NCBI RefSeq assembly: GCF_017315705.1 | Contig: NZ_JAFLRF010000025.1 | Span: 1 to 51,018 of the forward strand | Origin: Trinickia mobilis | Lineage (GTDB): Bacteria > Pseudomonadota > Gammaproteobacteria > Burkholderiales > Burkholderiaceae | Direction: 5' to 3' | Length of the DNA: 51,018 nt | Part shown: piece after piece, positions 30,022-36,532 of the stretch | How the letters are laid out: every line of letters starts with the position of its first letter | Position numbering within the stretch: the first letter of the stretch is position 1 | Notes under the pieces: model-generated | Databases searched by the model: none | Seen by the model: only the letters and a program-made list of their open reading frames with translations | What the model was told of the DNA's origin: nothing | Translations under genes and position numbers: made by a program

Positions 30022-30331
30022 TTGCACAACCGCGCACTCCACTGCGCCTTGGTGTGACATTTGCCTCGGGCGTCGCCACGCCGAGCGCCGTCGCGCCGGG
30101 CGTCGCCCACAAGGTCCGCGGCGGCGCGGCTTGTGGACGTCTTATCGCCGCTGCGCGCGCCTTGCCTTGCGTTTGCGCAACTTCACCTTTGAACGGCGTG
30201 ACACGTCCAAGCGCGTCCGTTCGTTGAATCCACTCCCGAGCGCGGTTGACGCGCATCGTCTATTCTCTGTCGTTTCGTTCCCGGCCCATCGCCTGACCTG
30301 TCATCGCGGGCCACTCATTGCCTCACCATCC
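30022..30331. other. Intergenic region
   Basis: 310 bp between the 49-residue gene and the chorismate mutase gene. Frames here lack recognisable content and no hairpin with a T-run is seen. Confidence 0.4.
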
Positions 30332-30928
30332 ATGACACTTTCGCTTCGCGTCGGCGCCATTGCCGCGCTCGTATGCGCAATTTTTGCCGGCTTCGCGCCC
30401 CGCCCTGCCGCCGCCGACGGCGACGACACGGCGCTCACCAATCTCGTCGCACTAGCCTCGCAACGTCTCGCGCTGGCCGAGCCGGTCGCTCGCTGGAAGT
30501 GGGCCAACCATAAGCCGATCACCGACGCGCCTCGCGAAGCGGCGTTGCTCGCGGACGTCGAGAAGCGCGCGCCGGCGGCAGGCGTCGATCCCGCATTCGC
30601 ACGCGCATTCTTTCAAGATCAGATCGACGCAAGCAAACAGGTGCAGAACGCACTCTTCGATGGCTGGCGCGCGACGCGTCCGCCAGAAGGCACGCCACCC
30701 GATCTCGCAACGAGCACGCGCCCCCAACTCGACCAGCTCACGAAGTCGATGCTCGCCGGACTCGCGCGAGTGCAGAGCATACGCGATGCGCCAGACTGCC
30801 CGTCTCGAGTGGCGCGCAGCATCGCGAACTGGAAGGCGCTGACGCGCTACGGCGCGACCGGTTCGAGCGCGCTTATGACCGCGCTCGGGCACGTGTGCTC
30901 GGTAGGCGGCGTGGGAGCCGTGGGTTAA
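30332..30928 (+). CDS. Secreted chorismate mutase (AroQ gamma type)
   Basis: A 198-residue protein with a signal peptide, LRVGAIAALVCAIFAGFAP, cleaved near AAA-DGDD. The mature protein resembles periplasmic AroQ gamma chorismate mutases: LVALASQRLALAEPVARWKW with the active-site Arg/Lys helix, then VDPAFARAFFQDQIDASKQVQ. These all-helical enzymes convert chorismate to prephenate outside the cytoplasm. Their biological role is unsettled; some are linked to virulence. The ATG at 30332 is the only one giving a proper signal peptide. The 3' end runs into short tandem copies of AGCCGTG(G/A)GTTA around the stop. Convergent with the exonuclease gene. Confidence 0.85.
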   Translation: MTLSLRVGAIAALVCAIFAGFAPRPAAADGDDTALTNLVALASQRLALAEPVARWKWANHKPITDAPREAALLADVEKRAPAAGVDPAFARAFFQDQIDASKQVQNALFDGWRATRPPEGTPPDLATSTRPQLDQLTKSMLAGLARVQSIRDAPDCPSRVARSIANWKALTRYGATGSSALMTALGHVCSVGGVGAVG

Positions 30929-30952
30929 GCCGTGAGTTAAGCCGTGGGTCCG

Positions 30953-32092
30953 TCAGGCGGTCGTGGCAACACGGTCGCCAAGTGGGCTGACGCGCAGTCC
31001 GCGTGCGAGATGCGTCTGCAGAATTCGATAGGTCGACAATTCGAAATCGCTCGCCGCACTGCCCGCGGCAAGCGTCGCCGCTTCCGCCAAGGACGCCACG
31101 CAGCCGAGATAACGCCAGCGGTCGACCACATGAATCGCAGCCCGAGACGCGCCATCTTCGCGCTCTTCGAAGACAATCGCGCCCTCGAACGGCCACGGCG
31201 CGTCGACGGGATCGCTACGGCTCACGCGCAGTACCCGGTTATGGAGCGGCCGCAGCGCAGCGATCCACTGCGCCTCGGTGAGCAATGCGCCGAGTTCGCC
31301 GCCGGTCTCGCGCCACTCGACTCGCCGGATTTGCTGGGCGAGCCGCGTCTCTTTTGCGGAACGGCGCTCGCCGGACAAATGCGAGCGCACACGCTGGCGC
31401 AGGCGGACGCTGCGCCCCACGTACAGCGGGACATCCGCTTCGCCGTAGAACGCATAGACGCCGCAGCCCCCGGGTGCAGCGTCAAGCACGTCTTCCGTAA
31501 TATCGCCGGCGAGCCGGAAGCGGCGCGTCGTGCGCTCGATCTGCTCGCGGAGCACGTCGACTGGAATCAGTCCGTGCAGCCGCTGCCAGAACTGCCACAG
31601 CAGATCCGCGTCGGCGAGCGCGCGGTGCCTTGCCGACGGCACGAGCGCGTGACGCTCGACAAGCGCATCGAGGCCATGGCGTTTTTCGGCCGGATACAGC
31701 GCACGCGACAGGCGCACGGTACACAGCACATCGGGATTGAACCCTACTCCCGCGCGCTGGAACTCGCCGTGCAAAAAGCCACGATCGAAACTCGCGTTGT
31801 GCGCAACGAACAGCTTGCCGTCTAGCCGCTCGAATAGCTCGTGTGCGATTTGGTCGAAAGTGGGCGCCCCGCGCACCATGTGATCGGTAATGCCGGTGAG
31901 CTGCTGGATGAATGGCGGGATCGGCTGTTGCGGGTCGACCAGCGTGCTCCAGCGGGACACGCCCTGCGGACCCGCCTCGACGACGCCGATCTCGGTGATC
32001 CGGTGCTCCGAAGTCGAACCGCCCGTGGTCTCGAGGTCGACGAAAGCGATAGGCGTGTCGATAGCAGGGTTCAGCAGAAGCGGATCGGGCAT
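30953..32092 (-). CDS. DEDDh exonuclease fused to a GIY-YIG endonuclease domain
   Basis: A 379-residue two-domain nuclease. Residues 1-180 are a DnaQ/PolC-type 3'-5' exonuclease: FVDLETTGG holds the first acidic pair, HNASFDRGF the third and HRALADADLL the His/Asp end. Residues ~208-300 are a GIY-YIG domain as in UvrC and Cho: GCGVYAFYG, PLYVGRSVRLRQRVRSH and the catalytic Glu in LTEAQWI. The last 80 residues are unassigned. The combination occurs in many proteobacteria and points to DNA repair or processing, but the substrate is not known. GIY is degenerate (GVY), which is common in UvrC relatives. Confidence 0.88.
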   Translation of the reverse strand: MPDPLLLNPAIDTPIAFVDLETTGGSTSEHRITEIGVVEAGPQGVSRWSTLVDPQQPIPPFIQQLTGITDHMVRGAPTFDQIAHELFERLDGKLFVAHNASFDRGFLHGEFQRAGVGFNPDVLCTVRLSRALYPAEKRHGLDALVERHALVPSARHRALADADLLWQFWQRLHGLIPVDVLREQIERTTRRFRLAGDITEDVLDAAPGGCGVYAFYGEADVPLYVGRSVRLRQRVRSHLSGERRSAKETRLAQQIRRVEWRETGGELGALLTEAQWIAALRPLHNRVLRVSRSDPVDAPWPFEGAIVFEEREDGASRAAIHVVDRWRYLGCVASLAEAATLAAGSAASDFELSTYRILQTHLARGLRVSPLGDRVATTA

Positions 32093-32511
32093 GGAGAAGA
32101 GCGTTGGATGCGTCGGTTAACGAAGTATGCACCAGCCGATGCCCGACCGACGCCGACGCTGGGGAATTTGTTGCTCGGTTGTGGCCATCGCCTGGAATAA
32201 CGACGCAAAACCATCCGATGATAAAACGATGTTGCAACCGGCCGATTGAAAAAGCAGCCCCGATTTTATTTCCGAATTTAGCGATATATTGACTCTTCGC
32301 GACGAAATTCAATATATCTGACAAAAAAATAATTACCGCATTCCAAACTGCTAACGTTATATCTATTCTGTTAGATTGATTATTTGCTTGCACGAGCACT
32401 GCGGAACCTCTGCGGCAACATATCCGAAAAAGATTCCATCAACAACGGCAATGGCGTTGCCTGGCCCGCGCCGTCCGCCTCCGAGCCACATCGACGAACG
32501 CAACTGCAATC
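32093..32511. other. AT-rich intergenic region with a perfect inverted repeat
   Basis: About 420 bp without a supported gene. From roughly 32210 to 32390 the sequence is strikingly AT-rich against a GC-rich background. GATATATTGA (32283-32292) and TCAATATATC (32309-32318) form a perfect 10-bp inverted repeat with a 16-nt spacer. Confidence 0.6.
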
Positions 32512-32536
32512 AAAAAAAGCCCCCATACAGGGGCTT
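32512..32536 (-). terminator. Terminator of the cold-shock gene
   Basis: On the minus strand AAGCCCCTGTATGGGGGCTT is followed by a run of T. It ends about 30 bp after the cold-shock stop codon. Confidence 0.88.
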
Positions 32537-32565
32537 AGCCTAGTCGAAGGCGAGCGACGCGGCAA

Positions 32566-32769
32566 TCAGAGCGGCTGGATATTCGCTGCCTGCTTGCCCT
32601 TGGGGCCGGGCTTCGTTACAAACGAAACCCGCTGGTTCTCTTTCAGCGATTTGAAGCCTTCCGCGCGAATTTCCGAAAAATGCGCAAACAGATCATCGCC
32701 ACCCCCATCGGGTGTGATGAAACCAAAGCCCTTAGCATCGTTAAACCATTTGACGATACCGGTTTCCAT
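32566..32769 (-). CDS. cspA: CspA-family cold-shock protein
   Basis: A 67-residue single OB-fold RNA/DNA-binding protein of usual family length. RNP1 is in KGFGFI (13-18) and RNP2 in DLFAHF (26-31). Members melt RNA secondary structure at low temperature or during stress. The gene has a complete unit: a readable promoter at 32895-32924, a leader of about 120 nt, GAGGG before the ATG and a terminator. A long leader is a known site of post-transcriptional control in csp genes; whether this one is cold-induced cannot be told. Confidence 0.95.
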   Translation of the reverse strand: METGIVKWFNDAKGFGFITPDGGGDDLFAHFSEIRAEGFKSLKENQRVSFVTKPGPKGKQAANIQPL

Positions 32770-32894
32770 AATGCAGTTTCCCTCGAAATTTTAATAAAAC
32801 GGGCCAAGCCCACAGCTAAAAAATATCAAAACCCGACCAGGTCGCGCAGCGGCCAAATTGCCACAGCACAGTGATTGCCAAATCGAGCCTCGCT

Positions 32895-32924
32895 TTTATA
32901 AAGGCAACAATCAGCGACAGTCAA
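32895..32924 (-). promoter_or_regulatory. Sigma-70 promoter of the cold-shock gene
   Basis: On the minus strand TTGACT (-35), an 18-bp spacer and TATAAA (-10). Predicted start is near 32888, giving a leader of about 119 nt. The rest of the gap 32770-33177 shows nothing else I can name. Confidence 0.75.
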
Positions 32925-33177
32925 GTTATTTTTTTGGCAATGCTTAGCGCATTACGTGCCTGCTGATGATGATTATCCGTTCTGCATAATCTCACGAATA
33001 ACCTTTGTCCAACAATTGCATGGCGATATTACTTGGACACGTCAAACGGTGCCGGACCAAGCGGGAGAAGATACCGCAATCGTAACGAAGTATGTCTTTG
33101 GTAAGTGTTTTTACGGGTTGTTGCAGTAAAGCTGTCACATCATGATGCAAGTAGCTGGTTTGCATCTGGAGATTGCC

Positions 33178-33444
33178 ATGCTGATGACTGACTTGAAGCG
33201 CCTGGTCTCGTGGTTTACCCGCCCACACCACGCAGCAGAAGCGTGCGTTGAGGCGGCATCCAAGCGTCAGGCATCGGTATTGGATTTCGACCCTGCGTGG
33301 CACGGCGACCATTGGCAAAATCTACTCTCTTCACCGATGGACGCGCGACACTATGTAATGGAGGATTGGACGACGACGGTAACGCCGGCTTTCGAAGGGG
33401 CGGCTTCAACGGGAGTACGCCGCGCGCATCGCCGGACTCACTAA
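33178..33444 (+). CDS. Small protein of unknown function
   Basis: An 88-residue frame from the ATG at 33178, which has TGGAG seven bases upstream. The first residues, MTDLKRLVSWFTRPHHAAEA, recall the N-terminus of short Burkholderia DUF3563-like proteins (LKRL-SWF-RP), but the rest is not recognisable. There is no signal peptide. Its end is Arg/His-rich and could be out-of-frame relative to an ancestral gene. It may be a degraded copy. Treat as tentative. Confidence 0.4.
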   Translation: MLMTDLKRLVSWFTRPHHAAEACVEAASKRQASVLDFDPAWHGDHWQNLLSSPMDARHYVMEDWTTTVTPAFEGAASTGVRRAHRRTH

Positions 33445-33452
33445 TATTAGGG

Positions 33453-33540
33453 GCAAAAAAAAGCGCGACTGGAAGGTCGCGCCGACAAAGGTTTGGAGAT
33501 CTTTTTCCGTCAACGAAAAAGTCTGCTTGGGAAAGCAGAG
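33453..33540 (-). ncRNA. Candidate small RNA with three stem-loops
   Basis: On the minus strand a perfect TATAAT (33551-33546) is followed seven bases later by three successive hairpins. The first is TCTGCTT/AAGCAGA with a 4-nt loop. The second, directly adjoining, is CTTTTTC/GAAAAAG with a 7-nt loop. A 20-nt unpaired linker comes next. The third is GCGCGAC/GTCGCGC with a 6-nt loop, followed by eight T, a strong terminator. The predicted RNA is about 88 nt. The -35 region is poor. No protein frame spans it. A 3'-UTR origin from a doubtful upstream frame is the alternative. Confidence 0.5.
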
Positions 33541-33545
33541 ACCCA

Positions 33546-33551
33546 ATTATA
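33546..33551 (-). promoter_or_regulatory. -10 box of the candidate small RNA
   Basis: TATAAT on the minus strand, spaced correctly for a start at the base of the first hairpin. No good -35 hexamer at 16-18 bp. Confidence 0.45.
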
Positions 33552-33760
33552 TCGATGTGATACCGCGTGATTATCGGTAGGCGACGCAAACATCTATTTC
33601 AAGAGCATCAACAATCGATCGAGACACCTCGAAAACTGTTGTTTTTGCGCCGCATCTCCTGTCATAAAAACACAACACCACGCGGTTGACTACCCCGTCA
33701 AGCCCCAGCAGGCATGCCGAAGACCCTTGAGTATCAAGGCATCTCCGGACTAACCCCATC

Positions 33761-33799
33761 ATTGCGATATTCCGAATAGATTATTGCGAAATTCGAAAT
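33761..33799. promoter_or_regulatory. Direct repeat with 22-bp spacing upstream of the porin gene
   Basis: ATTGCGATATTCCGAAT at 33761 and ATTGCGAAATTCGAAAT at 33783 start 22 bp apart, about two helical turns. They lie about 170-200 bp before the porin ATG. A two-site operator is possible. Nothing else is seen in 33552-33964. Confidence 0.35.
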
Positions 33800-33964
33800 C
33801 GCACCGCGAACAACGGACTATTTACACTCTGCCCTGTCTGGTGATGGCTGTCCTTGCATACCGGCGCGCGGTCATGCGGTTCTTCTCGCAGCACGGCTGC
33901 GTGACACAAGTTTCCTTCAAGACTGGGTTAGAAAGCCCGCTCTCCTATTCCGGAGCTCACAAAG

Positions 33965-35149
33965 ATGAAAAAGACTCTTCTCGTCGCTGCCCTGTCGGGC
34001 GTTTTTGCAACCGCCGCTCACGCACAAAGCAGCGTCACGCTGTACGGCCTGATCGACGCGGGCATCACGTACACGAACAACCAACACGGCCACAGCAACT
34101 GGCAACAAACGAATGGCGCGATCAACAGCAGCCGGTGGGGCCTGCGTGGTTCCGAAGACCTCGGCGGCGGTCTGAAGGCTATCTTTACGTTGGAAAACGG
34201 CTTCACCATCGGCAATGGCACGCTCGGCCAAGGCGGCCGTGAATTCGGCCGCCAGGCGTTCGTCGGCTTGGCGAGCGACCAGTTCGGCTCGGTGACCCTC
34301 GGCCGTCAATATGACAGCGTGGTCGATTATGTCGGCCCGCTGGCGCTGACCGGCACTCAGTTTGGTGGCACCTACTTCGCCCACCCGTTCGACAATGACA
34401 ACTTGAACAACACGTTCCGCGTGAACAACTCGGTGAAGTTCACGAGCGTAAACTATGCCGGCCTCAAGTTCGGTGCGTTGTACGGGTTCTCGAACACCGC
34501 AGGTCAATTCTCGAACAATCGAGTCATCAGCGCCGGCGCTTCGTATACCTACGGCGGCTTGAACGTTGGGGCGGGGTACCTGCAATTGAACAACAACTTT
34601 GGCGGCAACACGGCCGCTGCAGGCTTGGCCGCAGTGAACGCGTCCGGGGCAGTCAGCCTCGACAACACGTTGCTCGCTGGCCGTCAACAAACCTGGGGCG
34701 CGGGCGCGAACTATGCGTTCGGACCGGCTACGGTCGGCTTCGTGTACACGCAAACGAACCTGACCCAAGGTTCGGGCATCAATTCCAGCACGGCGGGTGG
34801 GCAGACCGTCAACTTCTTCGGCAACAGCGTCCACTTCCAGAACTTCGAATTGAACGGCCGCTACGCTCTGACGCCGGCACTGAGCCTCGCAAGCGCGTAC
34901 ACGTACACGCAAGCCAACTTCGGGTCGGGCTCGATGCCGAAGTGGGGCCAATTCAACCTGCTCGCCGACTACTCCCTGTCCAAGCGGACGGACGTGTACC
35001 TGCAGGGCGAATACCAACACGTGATGAACAATCAAGGCCTGAACGGCGAAACGATTGGCGCGATGATCAACAACACCACCAGCGGTGGCGGTGCATCGAC
35101 GACCAGCAACCAAGTTGCTGTGACGGCTGGCCTGCGTCACCGCTTCTAA
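33965..35149 (+). CDS. Gram-negative trimeric porin (Burkholderia type)
   Basis: A 394-residue outer-membrane general porin. A signal peptide MKKTLLVAALSGVFATAAHA ends at AHA-Q. The mature start SSVTLYGLIDAG, the early SRWGLRGSEDLGGGLKAIF and the terminal TAGLRHRF with a final Phe are hallmarks of betaproteobacterial 16-strand porins. It forms diffusion channels for small hydrophilic solutes and may affect antibiotic entry. Codon choice leans to AAC/CAG/GGC as in highly expressed genes. Transcribed alone, with its own terminator. Confidence 0.96.
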   Translation: MKKTLLVAALSGVFATAAHAQSSVTLYGLIDAGITYTNNQHGHSNWQQTNGAINSSRWGLRGSEDLGGGLKAIFTLENGFTIGNGTLGQGGREFGRQAFVGLASDQFGSVTLGRQYDSVVDYVGPLALTGTQFGGTYFAHPFDNDNLNNTFRVNNSVKFTSVNYAGLKFGALYGFSNTAGQFSNNRVISAGASYTYGGLNVGAGYLQLNNNFGGNTAAAGLAAVNASGAVSLDNTLLAGRQQTWGAGANYAFGPATVGFVYTQTNLTQGSGINSSTAGGQTVNFFGNSVHFQNFELNGRYALTPALSLASAYTYTQANFGSGSMPKWGQFNLLADYSLSKRTDVYLQGEYQHVMNNQGLNGETIGAMINNTTSGGGASTTSNQVAVTAGLRHRF

Positions 35150-35175
35150 GCTGCATAAGCTTCACTGCAGTATTG

Positions 35176-35203
35176 AAGGCGCCGCTTGCGGCGCCTTTTT
35201 TTT
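35176..35203 (+). terminator. Porin terminator
   Basis: AAGGCGCCGC/GCGGCGCCTT, a perfect 10-bp stem with a two-base apex, followed by eight T, 26 bp after the porin stop. Confidence 0.95.
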
Positions 35204-35248
35204 GTCTGCTGAAAAGCCCCCGCTGGCCGGCAGCCGCCCCGCGCGCCG

Positions 35249-35428
35249 TTCTGGAAGGAAGCCAACTTGTGGATCCAGCTCAGCGGCGACGGCTGGATCT
35301 ACCTCCCGTCCAATTTCCCGCCGCAACAGGCTCGCTACTCGAAGTATCTGGTGTCGAAGTGCAGCAGCGTCCTCAATCAGGTCCAGGCGCTGCTCGTCCT
35401 AGTGGAGGCACGGCCGGACGCCGGCTGA
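35249..35428 (+). pseudogene. Unidentified C-terminal coding remnant
   Basis: An open frame without a start codon reads FWKEANLWIQLSGDGWIYLP and then FPPQQARYSKYLVSKCSSVL before stopping at a TGA (35426-35428). The residue composition and the lack of stops look protein-like, but I cannot name a family. It begins just after the porin terminator and has no ribosome site. Probably the tail of a lost gene; chance is not excluded. It accounts for most of the 303-bp gap to greB. Confidence 0.35.
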
Positions 35429-35506
35429 TACGGACCTAAGGGCCTGATCGTGGCGTCGTTCAGGCCGCCGGCCCGAGCGACGCCAGAAGCCTTATTCGAC
35501 TACCGG

Positions 35507-36064
35507 CTACGCCGACGGATAGCGCACGTCGAGCACGTCGATGAGTTGGGGCCCGGCCGGCGTATGCAGCGTCACCGCATCGCCGACCCGGGATTTCAAC
35601 AGCGCCCGCGCAATGGGCGAAATCCAGCTGACGTGCCCTTGATCGAGGTCGACCTCGTCGACACCGACGATCGTGACCGTATGCGACTCGCCATCCGCCG
35701 TCGCATATTCGACTGTCGCACCGAAAAACACCTGATCGATGCTCTCCTGCTTGCTGCTGTCGACCACTTCAGCGAGATCGAGACGCTTCGTCAGAAACCG
35801 TATGCGCCGATCGATTTCGCGCAGCCGACGTTTACCATAGATGTAATCGCCATTCTCGGAGCGATCCCCATTCGATGCTGCCCACGACACCAGGCGCACC
35901 ACCTCGGGCCGCTCGACATCGATCAGATGCAGCAGTTCATCGCGCAGGCGCTTGTGCCCCACGGGCGTGATGTAGTTCTTCGCGCCGGCCGGCATCTCCG
36001 GCTGTGCGACGTCGAGATCGTCGTCAGCGTCGTCGCTCGACTCTTTGACAAAGGCTTTGTTCAT
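35507..36064 (-). CDS. greB: Transcription elongation factor GreB
   Basis: A 185-residue factor that rescues backtracked RNA polymerase by stimulating cleavage of the nascent transcript. The N-terminal coiled coil carries GHKRLRDELLHL and the acidic tip NGDRSENGDY. DRRIRFLTKRLDLAEVVD is the second helix. The C-terminal FKBP-like domain includes SWISPIARALLKSRVGDAV. An acidic N-terminal extension of ~30 residues (SSDDADDDLD) precedes the coiled coil, as in other Burkholderia GreB. The ATG at 36064 is chosen because the longer frame runs into the tRNA gene. Confidence 0.95.
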   Translation of the reverse strand: MNKAFVKESSDDADDDLDVAQPEMPAGAKNYITPVGHKRLRDELLHLIDVERPEVVRLVSWAASNGDRSENGDYIYGKRRLREIDRRIRFLTKRLDLAEVVDSSKQESIDQVFFGATVEYATADGESHTVTIVGVDEVDLDQGHVSWISPIARALLKSRVGDAVTLHTPAGPQLIDVLDVRYPSA

Positions 36065-36162
36065 GATGCAGACCGCAACGGACGTACAAGCATCAAGGTT
36101 ACACGCGAAAGGCACGACAGGAGAAAAAAGCGCTGATGGCTTCCCTTTTCTCGCGACTTTGC

Positions 36163-36168
36163 TATAAT
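36163..36168 (+). promoter_or_regulatory. -10 box of the tRNA-Arg genes
   Basis: A perfect TATAAT 13 bp before the first tRNA-Arg; the -35 (TTCCCT, 16-bp spacer) is weak. Confidence 0.6.
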
Positions 36169-36181
36169 CCCACTCCTGCGT

Positions 36182-36258
36182 GCGGCTGTAGCTCAGTTGG
36201 ATAGAGTACTTGGCTACGAACCAAGGGGTCGTGGGTTCGAATCCTGCCAGCCGCGCCA
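36182..36258 (+). tRNA. tRNA-Arg (anticodon ACG), copy 1
   Basis: 77 nt with encoded CCA. Acceptor arms GCGGCTG/CAGCCGC pair perfectly and the anticodon loop CTACGAA gives ACG, read as ICG for CGU/CGC/CGA codons. Confidence 0.96.
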
Positions 36259-36266
36259 CTCTTTTC

Positions 36267-36292
36267 AAGAGCCTTCCTGCGAAGGCTCTTTT
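36267..36292 (+). terminator. Hairpin terminator between the tRNA-Arg copies
   Basis: AAGAGCCTTC/GAAGGCTCTT, 10-bp stem with loop CTGC, followed by a short T-run. Confidence 0.75.
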
Positions 36293-36317
36293 GTTTCACC
36301 GAAGTATCGTTTTGCGT

Positions 36318-36394
36318 GCGGCTGTAGCTCAGTTGGATAGAGTACTTGGCTACGAACCAAGGGGTCGTGGGTTCGAATCCTGCCAGCCGCGCCA
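36318..36394 (+). tRNA. tRNA-Arg (anticodon ACG), copy 2
   Basis: Identical in sequence to the copy at 36182-36258, 136 bp downstream. A few upstream bases (TGCGT) are also shared, which indicates a recent tandem duplication. Confidence 0.96.
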
Positions 36395-36403
36395 CCCATG
36401 TTG

Positions 36404-36430
36404 AAAGGCCTTCCGTTCGGAAGGCCTTTT
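36404..36430 (+). terminator. Terminator after the second tRNA-Arg
   Basis: AAAGGCCTTCC/GGAAGGCCTTT with loop GTTC and a trailing T-run. Confidence 0.85.
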
Positions 36431-36532
36431 GTCTTTTCTGCTGCGTTTTTTTGTTTTTTGACGCCGGGGCGCTGAGCTGCGCCGCCGCGAAGCCCGCGCT
36501 CCGGGCCCCTCGACGGCACCCGGAAAAGCACG

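Noticed and set aside
30006..30256. Short frames on both strands between the 49-residue gene and chorismate mutase
   Set aside because: No ribosome site, no motif, and Ala/Arg/Pro-rich as expected from non-coding GC-rich DNA.
33571..33762. 63-codon minus-strand frame upstream of the candidate small RNA
   Set aside because: No ribosome site of note and no recognisable motif; kept only as an alternative source of the terminated transcript.
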